A stretch of 64,000 bases of DNA from Streptomyces sp. H27-H5 (GCF_026627505.1 NZ_JAPNLK010000012.1:1-64000); one strand, 5' to 3'; shown: positions 16,051-25,597, numbered from the stretch's first letter. Numbers and translations are program-made. The notes: generated by a model not told the origin, from the letters alone.

Positions 16051-18651
16051 CTAGAGAACCTTGCCGACCAGCAGGTCTTCCCCGGCCACGGCCACCCGTA
16101 CGGTGTCGCCGTCCCTGACCTCGCCGGACAGGATCTCCTTCGCGAGGCGGTCCCCGATGGCCGTCTGGATCAGCCGGCGCAGGGGTCGCGCGCCGTACGC
16201 CGGGTCGTTGCCCTTGTCCGCCAGCCAGGCCAGCGCCTCGGGGGTGACGTCCAGGGTGAGGCGGCGGGCGGCGAGCCGCTTGGCGAGGCGGTCGATCTGG
16301 AGCTGCGCGATGTGGGCCAGCTCGTCCCGGCTCAGGGCGGAGAAGACCACGAGGTCGTCGAGGCGGTTCAGGAACTCCGGCTTGAAGGAGGCCCGGACCA
16401 CGTCCAGCACCCGCGCCTTCTTGTCCTCCTCGGAGATCGCCGGGTCGACCAGGAACTGGCTGCCCAGGTTCGAGGTCAGGATCAGGATCGCGTTGCGGAA
16501 GTCGACGGTGCGGCCCTGGCCGTCGGTGAGGCGGCCGTCGTCGAGCACCTGGAGCAGGACGTCGAAGACCTCGGGGTGCGCCTTCTCCACCTCGTCGAGC
16601 AGGACGACGCTGTAGGGGCGGCGCCGGACGGCCTCGGTGAGCTGGCCGCCCTCCTCGTAGCCGACGTAGCCGGGAGGGGCGCCGACCAGGCGGGCCACGC
16701 TGTGCTTCTCGCCGTACTCCGACATGTCGATGCGGACCATGGCCCGCTCGTCGTCGAAGAGGAAGTCCGCGAGGGCCTTGGCCAGCTCCGTCTTGCCGAC
16801 GCCCGTGGGGCCGAGGAAGAGGAACGAGCCGGTCGGGCGGTCCGGGTCGGCGATGCCGGCGCGGGTGCGGCGGACCGCGTCGGAGACGGCCCGCACGGCC
16901 TCGGACTGGCCGATCAGGCGGCGGCCCAGCTCCTCCTCCATGCGCAGGAGCTTCTGGGTCTCGCCTTCCAGGAGGCGGCCCGCGGGGATGCCGGTCCAGG
17001 CGCCCACCACGTCCGCGATGTCGTCGGGGCCGACCTCGTCCTTGACCATGCTGTCCTTGGAGGCGCCGGCCTTGGTGGCCTCTTCCTCCTCCTCGGTGGC
17101 CTCCGCCAGCTCGCGCTCCAGCGTCGGGATCTCCCCGTAGAGCAGCTGGGAGGCGGTGTCGAAGTCGCCGTCGCGCTGGGCGCGCTCGGCCTGGCCGCGC
17201 AGGTCGTCGAGGCGTTCCTTCAGCTCGCCGACGCGGTTGAGGGACTGCTTCTCCTTCTCCCAGCGGGCGGTGAGGCCCCGCAGGTCCTCCTCCTTGTCGG
17301 CGAGGTCCTTGCGGATCTTCTCCAGCCGTTCGAGGGAGGCCGGGTCGGACTCGTTCTTCAGGGCCAGTTCCTCCATGCGCAGCCGGTCCACGGAGCGCTG
17401 GAGCTCGTCGATCTCCAGCGGGGAGGAGTCGATCTCCATGCGGAGCCGGGACGCGGCCTCGTCGACGAGGTCGATGGCCTTGTCGGGCAGGAAGCGGGAG
17501 GTGATGTACCGGTCGGAGAGGGTGGCCGCGGCGACCAGGGCGCTGTCGTTGATGACCACCTTGTGGTGGGCCTCGTAGCGGCCCTTGAGACCGCGCAGGA
17601 TCGCGATGGTGTCCTCGACGGTCGGTTCCGCCACCAGCACCTGCTGGAAGCGGCGCTCCAGCGCCGGGTCCTTCTCGATCCGCTCGCGGTACTCGTCGAG
17701 GGTGGTCGCGCCGACCATGCGCAGCTCGCCGCGGGCCAGCATGGGCTTGAGCATGTTGCCCGCGTCCATGGCGGAGTCCCCGCCGGCGCCCGCGCCGACG
17801 ACGGTGTGCAGCTCGTCGATGAAGGTGATGATCTGGCCGTCGCTGGACTTGATCTCCGCGAGGACCGTCTTCAGTCGCTCCTCGAACTCGCCGCGGTACT
17901 TGGCGCCCGCGACCATCGCACCGAGGTCGAGGGAGACCAGCCGCTTGTTCTTCAGCGATTCGGGGACGTCGCCCTTGACGATGCGCTGGGCGAGACCCTC
18001 GACGACGGCGGTCTTGCCGACGCCGGGCTCGCCGATGAGGACCGGGTTGTTCTTGGTGCGGCGCGACAGGACCTGGACGACCCGCCGGATCTCCTGGTCG
18101 CGGCCGATGACCGGGTCGAGCTTGCCCTCGCGGGCCGCCGCGGTGAAATCGGTGCCGAACTTCTCCAGGGCCTTGTACTGACCCTCGGGGTCGGGGCTGG
18201 TCACCCGGCGTCCTCCTCGTGCTTCCTCGAATGCGGCCAGCAGCTTCTTCGCCGTCGCGCCCTGGGTGGAAAGGAGCTCGCCGACCGCGCCGCCCTTGGC
18301 GGCGAGGGCGATGAGCAGGTGTTCGGTGGAAAGGTAGTCGTCCCCGAGCTTCCCGGCCGTCTCGTCGGCGTCGGCGAGCACGGCGAGCAGCTCGCGGGTG
18401 GGCTGCGGGGGTGCGACGGTGGAACCCGTCACGCTGGGCAGGGCGGCGAGCAGGCGGTCCGCGCCGGCGCGGACCTCGACCTGGTCGGCGTCGGTCGCGG
18501 CGAGCAGGTCGGTGACGTTCTCGTTGTCCTCGCCGGCGAGCAGGGCCAGCAGCAGGTGCGCGGGGGTCAGGTCCGGGTGGCCGTCCTTGACGGCCCTGCG
18601 GGTGGCGGCGTTCAGCGCGTCCCGGCTCTTGTTGGTCAGCTCGGCGTCCAC
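16051..18651 (-). CDS. clpB: ClpB disaggregase chaperone
   Basis: 866-aa AAA+ protein that, with DnaK/DnaJ/GrpE, resolubilises aggregated proteins. An N-terminal Clp repeat domain (1-145) is followed by AAA-1 with [18 protein letters not shown], the coiled-coil middle domain (about 400-510, [16 protein letters not shown]) and AAA-2 with [17 protein letters not shown]. The start is the GTG at 18651 with GGAGAGGAG upstream. An HspR operator lies 58 bp upstream, so heat-shock repression by HspR with DnaK is expected, as shown in S. coelicolor. Confidence 0.97.
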   Translation of the reverse strand: MDAELTNKSRDALNAATRRAVKDGHPDLTPAHLLLALLAGEDNENVTDLLAATDADQVEVRAGADRLLAALPSVTGSTVAPPQPTRELLAVLADADETAGKLGDDYLSTEHLLIALAAKGGAVGELLSTQGATAKKLLAAFEEARGGRRVTSPDPEGQYKALEKFGTDFTAAAREGKLDPVIGRDQEIRRVVQVLSRRTKNNPVLIGEPGVGKTAVVEGLAQRIVKGDVPESLKNKRLVSLDLGAMVAGAKYRGEFEERLKTVLAEIKSSDGQIITFIDELHTVVGAGAGGDSAMDAGNMLKPMLARGELRMVGATTLDEYRERIEKDPALERRFQQVLVAEPTVEDTIAILRGLKGRYEAHHKVVINDSALVAAATLSDRYITSRFLPDKAIDLVDEAASRLRMEIDSSPLEIDELQRSVDRLRMEELALKNESDPASLERLEKIRKDLADKEEDLRGLTARWEKEKQSLNRVGELKERLDDLRGQAERAQRDGDFDTASQLLYGEIPTLERELAEATEEEEEATKAGASKDSMVKDEVGPDDIADVVGAWTGIPAGRLLEGETQKLLRMEEELGRRLIGQSEAVRAVSDAVRRTRAGIADPDRPTGSFLFLGPTGVGKTELAKALADFLFDDERAMVRIDMSEYGEKHSVARLVGAPPGYVGYEEGGQLTEAVRRRPYSVVLLDEVEKAHPEVFDVLLQVLDDGRLTDGQGRTVDFRNAILILTSNLGSQFLVDPAISEEDKKARVLDVVRASFKPEFLNRLDDLVVFSALSRDELAHIAQLQIDRLAKRLAARRLTLDVTPEALAWLADKGNDPAYGARPLRRLIQTAIGDRLAKEILSGEVRDGDTVRVAVAGEDLLVGKVL

Positions 18652-18708
18652 TGCGGCTTCTCCTCTCCGTCGCGATACAGGGGCATGACACGTATAGCGT
18701 GCACAAAG

Positions 18709-18727
18709 TTGAGTCTATTCCACTCAA
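18709..18727. promoter_or_regulatory. HAIR operator (HspR site) between clpB and PPOX gene
   Basis: TTGAGT-N7-ACTCAA matches the HspR inverted-repeat consensus CTTGAGT-N7-ACTCAAG; only the outermost left base differs. It lies 58 bp before clpB and 38 bp before the divergent PPOX gene, so it could influence both. Confidence 0.9.
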
Positions 18728-18764
18728 GGCAGTGTGTGGCGCTGCATCTCGTACTCTTCGGGCC

Positions 18765-19184
18765 ATGCCTGGTTCGAACACAGCCCACGACGTACTCAAC
18801 CCGACGCCGGAGTACCTCGCCTTCTGGCGGGAGCGGCACGTCTGCACCCTGACCACTCCGCGGCCCGACGGCAGCCCGCACGTGGTGCCGGTCGGCGTGA
18901 CGTACGACCCCGAGGCGGGGCTGGCCCGGGTGATCAGCAACCGGCACAGCAAGAAGATCCGCAACGTCCTGGCGGCCCCGGACGCGACAGCGCGGGTCGC
19001 GGTCTGCCAGATGGAGGGCCGGCGCTGGGCCACCCTGGAGGGCCGCGCGGTGATCCGCACGGACGAGGCCTCGGTGGCGGAGGCGGTGGCGCGCTACGCG
19101 GAGCGCTACGGGCGGACGCCTTCGCCCAACCCGGACCGGGTGGTCATGGAGATCACCCTGGACCGCGCGATGGGGCGCGGCTGA
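18765..19184 (+). CDS. PPOX-class (F420-dependent type) flavin/deazaflavin protein
   Basis: 139 aa from the ATG at 18765. Split-barrel fold of the pyridoxamine-5'-phosphate-oxidase-like superfamily: FWRERHVCTLTTPRPDGSPH, VVPVGVTYDPE, SKKIRNVLAAPDATARVAVC and EGRRWATLEGRAV, as in the actinobacterial F420-binding subgroup. Substrate unknown. It is divergent from clpB across a single HspR operator, raising the possibility of heat-shock control. Confidence 0.82.
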   Translation: MPGSNTAHDVLNPTPEYLAFWRERHVCTLTTPRPDGSPHVVPVGVTYDPEAGLARVISNRHSKKIRNVLAAPDATARVAVCQMEGRRWATLEGRAVIRTDEASVAEAVARYAERYGRTPSPNPDRVVMEITLDRAMGRG

Positions 19185-19308
19185 CGGCGGAGCCGACCCG
19201 GACGCCGGCGCGGCGGACCCGGGCGGAGGCGCGGGCGCGGCGGCTGACGTGGGCACGGACCTGAACTGACCGATGTGTTTGTCCGGTTCAACCACTGGAC
19301 GCGAACAT

Positions 19309-19352
19309 CACAACGGCGCCATCGTGGTCAGGTCCACGATGGCGCCGTTGTG
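19309..19352. terminator. long bidirectional terminator
   Basis: A 19-bp perfect stem (arms 19309-19327 and 19334-19352, 6-nt loop TCAGGT) between the convergent PPOX gene and the Rieske-like gene. Confidence 0.85.
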
Positions 19353-19359
19353 TGGGGGT

Positions 19360-19404
19360 AGTGCCTGAGCGATCTGCAACGACGGGGGAATCGCTTCAGG
19401 CACT
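19360..19404 (-). terminator. second hairpin overlapping the Rieske-like stop codon
   Basis: Arms AGTGCCTGAGCGAT (19360-19373) and ATCGCTTCAGGCACT (19390-19404) pair with one bulge. The hairpin covers the last codons of the minus-strand gene, so it may protect the 3' end or reinforce termination. Confidence 0.5.
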
Positions 19405-19710
19405 TCGGGGGGTGGCGGCGGTGATGTCGGGTTCGAAGAGTTGGTGGTCCCGCTGGTCGAGATTGACGAAAACCATGCCGTACCGCACTTCGCAGCGGAC
19501 GGGCTGCGGTGCGCCCCGGGGGCGGCGCAGACAGCGGTAGGCGCGGACGTCTTCGTCCTCCTCGCGCACGACGACGATCGGCTGGCCGAACAGCGTGACC
19601 ATCAACGAATCGCCGGCGTGGGGGATCGCGGTGGCGAGGTCGATGAACTGCCAGCCGGACCGGTACGCCGAAGCCATCTCGCGTCGGAAGTCTCGGTCGT
19701 CGGGGGTCAT
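19396..19710 (-). CDS. small Rieske-fold-like protein lacking the [2Fe-2S] ligands
   Basis: 104 aa from the ATG at 19710; its A is shared with the TGA of the upstream DSGWT gene (TGATG), so translation is probably coupled. MASAYRSGWQFIDLATAI, GDSLMVTLFGQPIVVVREED, VRAYRCL and YGMVFVNLDQ resemble the N-terminal part of Rieske oxygenase subunits. The Cys-X-His and Cys-X2-His ligand pairs are absent; only two cysteines remain. It may be a structural or partner domain rather than an electron carrier. The Rieske resemblance is by eye only and could be wrong. Confidence 0.6.
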   Translation of the reverse strand: MTPDDRDFRREMASAYRSGWQFIDLATAIPHAGDSLMVTLFGQPIVVVREEDEDVRAYRCLRRPRGAPQPVRCEVRYGMVFVNLDQRDHQLFEPDITAATPRSA

Positions 19711-20129
19711 CAGACGGCCATCACAGGCAGAGCGGTCCAACCCGAGTCCGACGCGCCGGAGGGCGCGCTGGTCCAGCCGCTGTCCGACGAGCGCGAGGGG
19801 GCGCTGGTCCAGCCGGAGTCGCCGGCCTGGGTCCGGGTCCACCCGCTGTCCGCCTTGCCGGACGGACCGTTGGTCCAGCCCGAGTCGACGGCCGGCAGCA
19901 CGGTCCAGCCACTGTCCGCCTTGCCGGTCGGACCGTTGGTCCAGCCGGAGTCACCGGCCTGCAGTACGGTCCATCCGCTGTCCGACTTGCCCACCGGCGC
20001 GCCGGTCCAGCCACTGTCGCCGGTCAGAGCGGTGCCCCCCGCGTCACTTTCGACGGCACCGACTACCCCAAAGACCGCAACAGCGGAGAAACCAACGGCA
20101 AGCGCCGAGCGAAGCATTCTCTTATACAT
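19710..20129 (-). CDS. secreted DSGWT-repeat protein
   Basis: 139 aa from the ATG at 20129. The signal peptide is clear: basic n-region (MYKRMLR), hydrophobic core ALAVGFSAVAVFGVVGA, and likely cleavage near residue 26-30. The mature part is nine copies of DSGWT separated by 5- or 7-residue spacers that mostly alternate: GAPVGKS, VLQAG, NGPTGKA, VLPAV, NGPSGKA, RTQAG, SAPSRSS, SAPSGAS, ending ALPVMAV. The mature protein has no Cys. It is divergent from a LuxR-type regulator and coupled to the downstream Rieske-like gene. A multi-copy peptide precursor, a surface-binding repeat protein or a modified-peptide substrate are all possible; no function known to me. Confidence 0.78.
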   Translation of the reverse strand: MYKRMLRSALAVGFSAVAVFGVVGAVESDAGGTALTGDSGWTGAPVGKSDSGWTVLQAGDSGWTNGPTGKADSGWTVLPAVDSGWTNGPSGKADSGWTRTQAGDSGWTSAPSRSSDSGWTSAPSGASDSGWTALPVMAV

Positions 20130-20231
20130 GGTCGGCTTCGTCCTCACTTGATGGAATCCTCTCCCCCGCCACACAGACGATGGCTCATTCAGGCACGTCA
20201 ATGCCACAGGGACGATGCATCATGTTCTTGC
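20130..20231. promoter_or_regulatory. divergent regulatory region, DSGWT operon / LuxR gene
   Basis: Unusually AT-rich for this window. TTGACG on the minus strand (20196-20201) is a -35 candidate for the DSGWT operon. CATGTTC occurs twice as a 10-bp-phased direct repeat at 20221-20227 and 20231-20237, which fits binding to one DNA face. Operator function is inference. Confidence 0.35.
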
Positions 20232-21284
20232 ATGTTCAGGACCCTGGGGGGTGGAGATTTGCCCAAAAGTGCGACAAACCCGACTCATCCCCACTCCGTC
20301 ACGTCCCTGTGCCCTGAGGGAACGCGGCTGTACACGGCTGCGCTCAGCGCCGGCCGGATCGCTCGGAGCGAGGTTCAGCAGGCCCCCTGCCTGCTTGAAT
20401 TCGCCCTGGTGCAGCCTGACCCGGATGACGCGAACCAGCTCCGCCCGGTTCCCCCGTCCGTCGCATTGGCGCAACGGCTGCATCCGATTGAACGCGAGAT
20501 CCAGGACAGGCGACGTACGGCTGTAGATCTCACCGATGCTTTCGAGCCGTTTCTGACCATCAGTGCGCAGAACCCGGCGAACACCCACGCCATCACCGTC
20601 CTGGAGGGCTTCGAGCGCATCAACGCCGCGTTGGACCTGGCGACGGCCGAGTGCCACACGGAGATGCTGACCATCCAGCCGGGCGGCGCGCGGCCCTCCC
20701 TGGCCCTCACACAGGCCCTGGAGCGGGACGCCCCGCTGATCGACCGGGGCATCAGCATCAGGACGCTCTACCAGCACACTGCGCGGCACAGCCAGGGCAC
20801 GCTGGCGTACGTGGACCGGATCTCCGCGGGAAAGGTGGAGATCCGCACCCTGGAGGAGCTCATCGAGCGACTCATCGTCTTCGACCGCACGGTGGCGTTC
20901 ATCCCGGTCAGCGACGACCGGAGGGTGGCGCTGGAGCTGCGGCACCCGGGGCTGGTCGACTACCTCATCAAGGTGTTCGAGCAGCTCTGGCGGCGCGCCG
21001 TGCCCCTGAGCGAGGAGGTCACCTACACCCACATGCACGACGGCATCACGGGCGTGCAGCGGTCCATAGCGCAGCTCCTGGTCGAGGGGCACGTGGACGA
21101 GGCCATCGCCCGCCGGCTGGGAATGAACGTACGAACCTGCCGTGCGCACATCGCCCGGCTGGCCACGGCCCTCGGCAGCGGCAGCCGGGCGCAGCTGGGC
21201 TTCCTGATCGCCCAGTCCGGCATCCTGCACAGCTCGGCCCCGCACCTCCCGGAGGACGAGACCGACCACGCGAACCACCTGTAG
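20232..21284 (+). CDS. LuxR-family transcriptional regulator
   Basis: About 350 aa. The start is uncertain: the ATG at 20232 is used, the frame opens at 20148, and conserved sequence only begins near LCPEGTRLYTAALSAGRI (about 20308). The middle carries a PLD/TrmB-like sensor region (EREIQDRRRTAVDLTDAFEP, CHTEMLTIQPGG, AVAFIPVSDDRRVALELRHP-like block). The C-terminus is a GerE-type HTH (VQRSIAQLLVEGHVDEAIAR, RLGMNVRTCRAHIARLATAL). It faces the secreted DSGWT-repeat gene and is the natural candidate to control it. Family members are frequent in Streptomyces. Confidence 0.82.
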   Translation: MFRTLGGGDLPKSATNPTHPHSVTSLCPEGTRLYTAALSAGRIARSEVQQAPCLLEFALVQPDPDDANQLRPVPPSVALAQRLHPIEREIQDRRRTAVDLTDAFEPFLTISAQNPANTHAITVLEGFERINAALDLATAECHTEMLTIQPGGARPSLALTQALERDAPLIDRGISIRTLYQHTARHSQGTLAYVDRISAGKVEIRTLEELIERLIVFDRTVAFIPVSDDRRVALELRHPGLVDYLIKVFEQLWRRAVPLSEEVTYTHMHDGITGVQRSIAQLLVEGHVDEAIARRLGMNVRTCRAHIARLATALGSGSRAQLGFLIAQSGILHSSAPHLPEDETDHANHL

Positions 21285-21291
21285 CGGCGCG

Positions 21292-21326
21292 GAAGGCCCC
21301 GCCCGGGAGATCCGGGCGGGGCCTTC
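21292..21326. terminator. bidirectional terminator, LuxR gene / hspR
   Basis: A 15-bp perfect stem (21292-21306, 21312-21326) with a GAGAT loop, between two convergent genes. Confidence 0.85.
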
Positions 21327-21355
21327 GCGTCGAACGGCGGTGTCGGGCGGCGGTG

Positions 21356-21817
21356 TCAGTCCATCGGGCGCTTGGGGCGCCAGACGACCAGGGCGCTGCC
21401 CGGCTGCGGCGGCTGGTACGGGACCAGGTCGCGGCGGTACGAGGCGTGCACCTGCGCCTCGCGGGCCTGGAGCGCGGCGGCCGCGCCGTCCACGGCCGTG
21501 GACAGTTCGGCCACGCGCTGTTGGAGGGCGGCGACCTGGTTCTCCAGTTCGATGATCCGCTTGATGCCGGCCAGGTTGATGCCCTCGTCCTGGGACAGCG
21601 CCTGCACCGTGCGGAGCAGCTCGATGTCCCTGGCCGAATATCGACGTCCGCGGCCGGCCGTCCGGTCCGGGGAGACCAGACCGAGACGGTCGTACTGACG
21701 CAGGGTCTGCGGATGCAGTCCCGAGAGCTGGGCGGCCACCGAAATCACGTAGACCGGGGTCTCATCAGTGAGCTGATAAGCCCCGCCCAACCGGGACTGT
21801 CTGCGGCGGCCGTCCAT
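21356..21817 (-). CDS. hspR: heat-shock repressor HspR (MerR family)
   Basis: 153 aa. The MerR-type winged helix is at about 22-90: VYVISVAAQLSGLHPQTLRQ, YDRLGLVSPDRTAGRGRRYS and DIELLRTVQALSQDEGINLA. A coiled coil follows (ELENQVAALQQRVAEL). It represses dnaK, clpB and its own operon at HAIR sites with DnaK as co-repressor. It is the last gene of dnaK-grpE-dnaJ-hspR, one base after the dnaJ stop, so its own level is autoregulated. Confidence 0.96.
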   Translation of the reverse strand: MDGRRRQSRLGGAYQLTDETPVYVISVAAQLSGLHPQTLRQYDRLGLVSPDRTAGRGRRYSARDIELLRTVQALSQDEGINLAGIKRIIELENQVAALQQRVAELSTAVDGAAAALQAREAQVHASYRRDLVPYQPPQPGSALVVWRPKRPMD

Positions 21818-21818
21818 G

Positions 21819-23009
21819 TCATGCTCCCTTCGCGGACTCGAACAACGCGGCGCGCGGGTCCTGCGACTCCGTCGCGTCGCGGAACATCTCCAGGGCTTCG
21901 CGGGCCTTGTCGGACAGCTCCGAAGGCACCTCGACCTCCACCGTCACGAGCAGGTCGCCGCGGGTGCCGTCCTTGCGGACCGCGCCCTTGCCGCGGGCCC
22001 GCATCGTACGCCCGTTCGGGGTGCCCGGGGGAAGCTTCAGGGTCACCGGGGGACCGCCCAGCGTCGGCACCTTGATGTCGGCGCCCAGGGCGGCCTCGGC
22101 GAACGTCACGGGGACGGTCACCGTGAGGTTGTCGTCCCGCCGGCCGAACACCGGGTGCCCGTCGACGTGGACGACGACGTACAGGTCGCCGCCCGGGCCG
22201 CCGCGCTCGCCCGGGGCCCCCTTGCCGCGCAGTCGGATCCGCTGGCCGTCGGAGACGCCCGCCGGGATCCGGACCTGCATGGTCCGGGAACTACGGGCCC
22301 GCCCGCTGCCCTTGCAGATGTCACAGGGGGTCTCGGCGATCAGGCCGCGCCCCTTGCAGTCGGCGCAGGGGTCGGTCAGGGAGAAACCGCCACCGCTGCC
22401 CCGCGAGACCTGGCCGGTGCCGACACAGGTCGGGCACACCCGGGGGGTGCCGTTCTTGTCGCCGGTACCGGAACAGGCCTTGCAGGGCGACTGCGAGGAC
22501 ATCCGGAGCGGGACGGTCGCGCCGTCCACGGCCTCCGTGAACGACAGCGTGACCTCGGACTCGATGTCCTGGCCGCGGCGCGGCTGGGTGCGGGGCCCCG
22601 CACCCGGGCCGGCGCCACCGCGGTTGAACAGGCCGCCGAAGACGTCGCCGAGGCCGCCGCCGAAGCCGCCCGCCGCGCCGCCGCCCTGCTGCTGCTGACC
22701 TCCGAAGAGGTCGCCGAGGTCGAAGTTGAACGAGCCGCCGCCCCCGCCCGGACCGGGGCGGAAGCCCCCGTTGCCGAACAGGGCGCGGGCCTCGTCGTAC
22801 TCCTTGCGCTTCTTGGCGTCACCGAGGATGTCGTTCGCCTCGGAGATCTCCTTGAAGCGCTCCTCGGCCGAGGCGTCGCCCTTGTTGGCGTCCGGGTGGA
22901 ACTCGCGGGCGAGCTTCCGGTACGCCTTCTTGATCTCGGCCTCGGTGGCGTCCTTCGGGACACCGAGGACCTTGTAGTAGTCCTTCTCGACGAAGTCCTT
23001 CGTGCTCAT
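21819..23009 (-). CDS. dnaJ: DnaJ co-chaperone
   Basis: 396 aa. The J domain carries the HPD motif (REFHPDANKGD) at about 40. A Gly/Phe-rich stretch follows (100-140). Four zinc-finger repeats CKACSGTG, CPTCVGTG, CADCKGRG and CDICKGSG (about 175-250) precede the C-terminal substrate-binding domains. Stimulates DnaK ATPase and delivers clients. Type I DnaJ, full length, third gene of the operon. Confidence 0.97.
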   Translation of the reverse strand: MSTKDFVEKDYYKVLGVPKDATEAEIKKAYRKLAREFHPDANKGDASAEERFKEISEANDILGDAKKRKEYDEARALFGNGGFRPGPGGGGGSFNFDLGDLFGGQQQQGGGAAGGFGGGLGDVFGGLFNRGGAGPGAGPRTQPRRGQDIESEVTLSFTEAVDGATVPLRMSSQSPCKACSGTGDKNGTPRVCPTCVGTGQVSRGSGGGFSLTDPCADCKGRGLIAETPCDICKGSGRARSSRTMQVRIPAGVSDGQRIRLRGKGAPGERGGPGGDLYVVVHVDGHPVFGRRDDNLTVTVPVTFAEAALGADIKVPTLGGPPVTLKLPPGTPNGRTMRARGKGAVRKDGTRGDLLVTVEVEVPSELSDKAREALEMFRDATESQDPRAALFESAKGA

Positions 23010-23048
23010 CCCCGGTGGCCCTCCTCTCGTGCGGCTACATGGTGGACG

Positions 23049-23732
23049 TCAGCCCTTGTCGGGGGCATCCGCGTCCTTGTCAGACGGCGTGTCGCCGTCC
23101 GCGGACTCGGACTTGGCGGCCGGGGCCGCCCCGGGCTGGGGCTCGGCCACCGCGACCCGCGCGGGGCGGATCGTGCGCTCGCCGATCCGGTAGCCCGGCT
23201 GCAGGATCGCCACGCAGGTGTCCTCGGTGACATCCGGCGCGTACGAGTGCATCAGGGCCTCGTGGATCGTCGGGTCGAAGGGCTCGCCCTCCTTGCCGAA
23301 CTGCTGCAGCCCCATCTTGGCGGCGGCGGTCTCCAGCGATTCGGCCACCGACTTGAAGCCGCCGACCAGTTCGCCATGCTCCCGTGCCCGGCCGATGTCG
23401 TCCAGGGTCGGGAGCAGTTCCGTCAGGAGGGACGCGACCGCGATCTCCTTGACGGCGATCCGGTCCCGCTCCACCCGGCGGCGGTAGTTCTGGTACTCGG
23501 CCTGGAGCCGCTGGAGGTCCGCGGTGCGCTCACCGAGCGCGGTACGGGCCTGGTCCAGCTGCGCCAGGAGGGCCGTTTCCTGGCCGACGGCCTGAGTGTC
23601 CGAGTCCCCGGCCGGGGCCTCCTTCTCCTCCGGGGAGGAGTCGGCGGCCTTCGGCTCGGCGGCGGCGTCGTCCGCGTCGGCGCCGGTGGGGACTTCAGGC
23701 TTCTCGTCGAAACCCGGGGTCTCCTCCGACAT
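23049..23732 (-). CDS. grpE: GrpE nucleotide-exchange factor
   Basis: 227 aa. An acidic, disordered N-terminal 80 residues is followed by a long coiled coil (LAQLDQARTALGERTADLQR, LQAEYQNYRRRVERDR) and the beta-wing head (FDPTIHEALMHSY, PGYRIGERTIRPARVAVA). It releases ADP from DnaK. Its ATG overlaps the dnaK stop by one base (TGATG), so translation is likely coupled. Confidence 0.96.
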   Translation of the reverse strand: MSEETPGFDEKPEVPTGADADDAAAEPKAADSSPEEKEAPAGDSDTQAVGQETALLAQLDQARTALGERTADLQRLQAEYQNYRRRVERDRIAVKEIAVASLLTELLPTLDDIGRAREHGELVGGFKSVAESLETAAAKMGLQQFGKEGEPFDPTIHEALMHSYAPDVTEDTCVAILQPGYRIGERTIRPARVAVAEPQPGAAPAAKSESADGDTPSDKDADAPDKG

Positions 23733-25579
23733 CAGGCAGCGCCACCCTTCGGCTTCTCGTCGTCCACGATCTCGGCGTCGACGACGTCGTCGTCGGCCTT
23801 GGCCTGGTCGGCGTCACCGGTCGGCGCGCCACCGGCCTGGGCGGCCTGCGCGTCGGCGTAGATGGCCTGGCCGAGCTTCTGGCTGACCGCGGCGAGCTTC
23901 TCGGTCGCCGTGCGGATCTCCGCGGCGTCCTCGCCCTTGAGCTTTTCCTTCAGCTCGGTGACGGAGGCCTCGACCTCGGCCTTGACGTCGGCCGGGACCT
24001 TGTCCTCGTTGTCCTTGACGAACTTCTCCGTCTGGTAGACGAGCTGCTCGCCCTGGTTGCGGGACTCGGCCGCCTCCTTGCGACGCAGGTCCTCGTCCGC
24101 GTACTGCTCCGCCTCCTGGCGCATGCGGTCGACCTCGTCCTTGCCGAGCGAGGAGCCGCCGGTGACGGTCATCTTCTGCTCCTTGCCCGTGCCGAGGTCC
24201 TTGGCCGTGACGTGCATGATGCCGTTCGCGTCGATGTCGAAGGAGACCTCGATCTGCGGGACGCCACGCGGGGCCGGCGGCAGGCCGGTCAGCTCGAACA
24301 TGCCGAGCTTCTTGTTGTACGCCGCGATCTCGCGCTCGCCCTGGTAGACCTGAATCTGCACGGACGGCTGGTTGTCCTCGGCCGTCGTGAAGATCTCGGA
24401 CCGCTTGGTCGGGATCGTGGTGTTGCGCTCGATGAGCTTGGTCATGATGCCGCCCTTGGTTTCGATACCGAGGGACAGCGGGGTCACGTCGAGGAGCAGG
24501 ACGTCCTTGACCTCACCCTTGAGCACGCCCGCCTGGAGGGTCGCGCCGATGGCGACGACCTCGTCAGGGTTGACGCCCTTGTTGGCGTCCTGACCGCCGG
24601 TGAGCTCCTTGACGAGCTCGGCGACGGCCGGCATGCGGGTGGAGCCGCCGACCAGGACCACGTGGTCGATCTCGGACAGGTTGATGCCCGCGTCCTTGAT
24701 GACGTTGTGGAACGGGGTCTTGCAGCGGTCCAGCAGGTCCGCGGTCAGCTGCTGGAACTGCGAGCGCGTGAGCTTCTCGTCCAGGTGCAGCGGGCCCTCG
24801 GCAGACGCCGTGATGTACGGCAGGTTGATCGTGGTCTCCGTGGAGGAGGACAGCTCGATCTTCGCCTTCTCGGCGGCCTCGCGCAGACGCTGGAGCGCCA
24901 TCTTGTCCTTGGACAGGTCGACGCCGTGGCCGTTCTGGAACTGCTTCACCAGGTAGTCGACGACGCGCTGGTCCCAGTCGTCGCCACCGAGGTGGTTGTC
25001 ACCGTTGGTGGCCTTGACCTCGACGACACCGTCGCCGATCTCGAGGAGCGACACGTCGAAGGTGCCGCCACCGAGGTCGAAGACGAGAATGGTCTGGTCG
25101 TCCTTGTCGAGACCGTAGGCCAGGGCGGCGGCCGTCGGCTCGTTGACGATGCGCAGGACGTTGAGGCCCGCGATCTCGCCGGCTTCCTTCGTCGCCTGAC
25201 GCTCGGAGTCGTTGAAGTAGGCCGGGACGGTGATGACCGCGTCCGTGACCTTCTCGCCCAGGTACGCCTCGGCGTCGCGCTTCAGCTTCTGCAGGATGAA
25301 GGCGCTCATCTGCTGCGGGTTGAAGTCCTTGCCATCCAGGTTGATCTTCCAGTCAGTGCCCATGTGGCGCTTGACGGAACGGATGGTCCGGTCCACGTTC
25401 GTGACCGCCTGGCGCTTGGCCACCTCTCCGACGAGGACCTCGCCGTTCTTGGCGAAGGCGACGACGGACGGCGTGGTCCTGGCGCCCTCGGCGTTGGTGA
25501 TGACGGTGGGCTCGCCGCCTTCCAGAACGCTGACGACGGAGTTAGTGGTGCCCAGGTCGATGCCGACCGCACGTGCCAT
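23732..25579 (-). CDS. dnaK: DnaK (Hsp70) chaperone
   Basis: 615 aa from the ATG at 25579, with GGAGGAA upstream. The ATPase domain begins [20 protein letters not shown] and contains [19 protein letters not shown] and [12 protein letters not shown]. The substrate-binding domain has [14 protein letters not shown], and the C-terminus ends with an acidic tail ([12 protein letters not shown]). Central folding chaperone and co-repressor of HspR. First gene of the operon with two HspR operators upstream. Confidence 0.98.
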   Translation of the reverse strand: MARAVGIDLGTTNSVVSVLEGGEPTVITNAEGARTTPSVVAFAKNGEVLVGEVAKRQAVTNVDRTIRSVKRHMGTDWKINLDGKDFNPQQMSAFILQKLKRDAEAYLGEKVTDAVITVPAYFNDSERQATKEAGEIAGLNVLRIVNEPTAAALAYGLDKDDQTILVFDLGGGTFDVSLLEIGDGVVEVKATNGDNHLGGDDWDQRVVDYLVKQFQNGHGVDLSKDKMALQRLREAAEKAKIELSSSTETTINLPYITASAEGPLHLDEKLTRSQFQQLTADLLDRCKTPFHNVIKDAGINLSEIDHVVLVGGSTRMPAVAELVKELTGGQDANKGVNPDEVVAIGATLQAGVLKGEVKDVLLLDVTPLSLGIETKGGIMTKLIERNTTIPTKRSEIFTTAEDNQPSVQIQVYQGEREIAAYNKKLGMFELTGLPPAPRGVPQIEVSFDIDANGIMHVTAKDLGTGKEQKMTVTGGSSLGKDEVDRMRQEAEQYADEDLRRKEAAESRNQGEQLVYQTEKFVKDNEDKVPADVKAEVEASVTELKEKLKGEDAAEIRTATEKLAAVSQKLGQAIYADAQAAQAGGAPTGDADQAKADDDVVDAEIVDDEKPKGGAA

Positions 25580-25597
25580 TTCGATTCCTCCAGCTGA

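Noticed and set aside
16312..18852. 846-codon plus-strand frame opposite clpB
   Set aside because: Antisense shadow of clpB.
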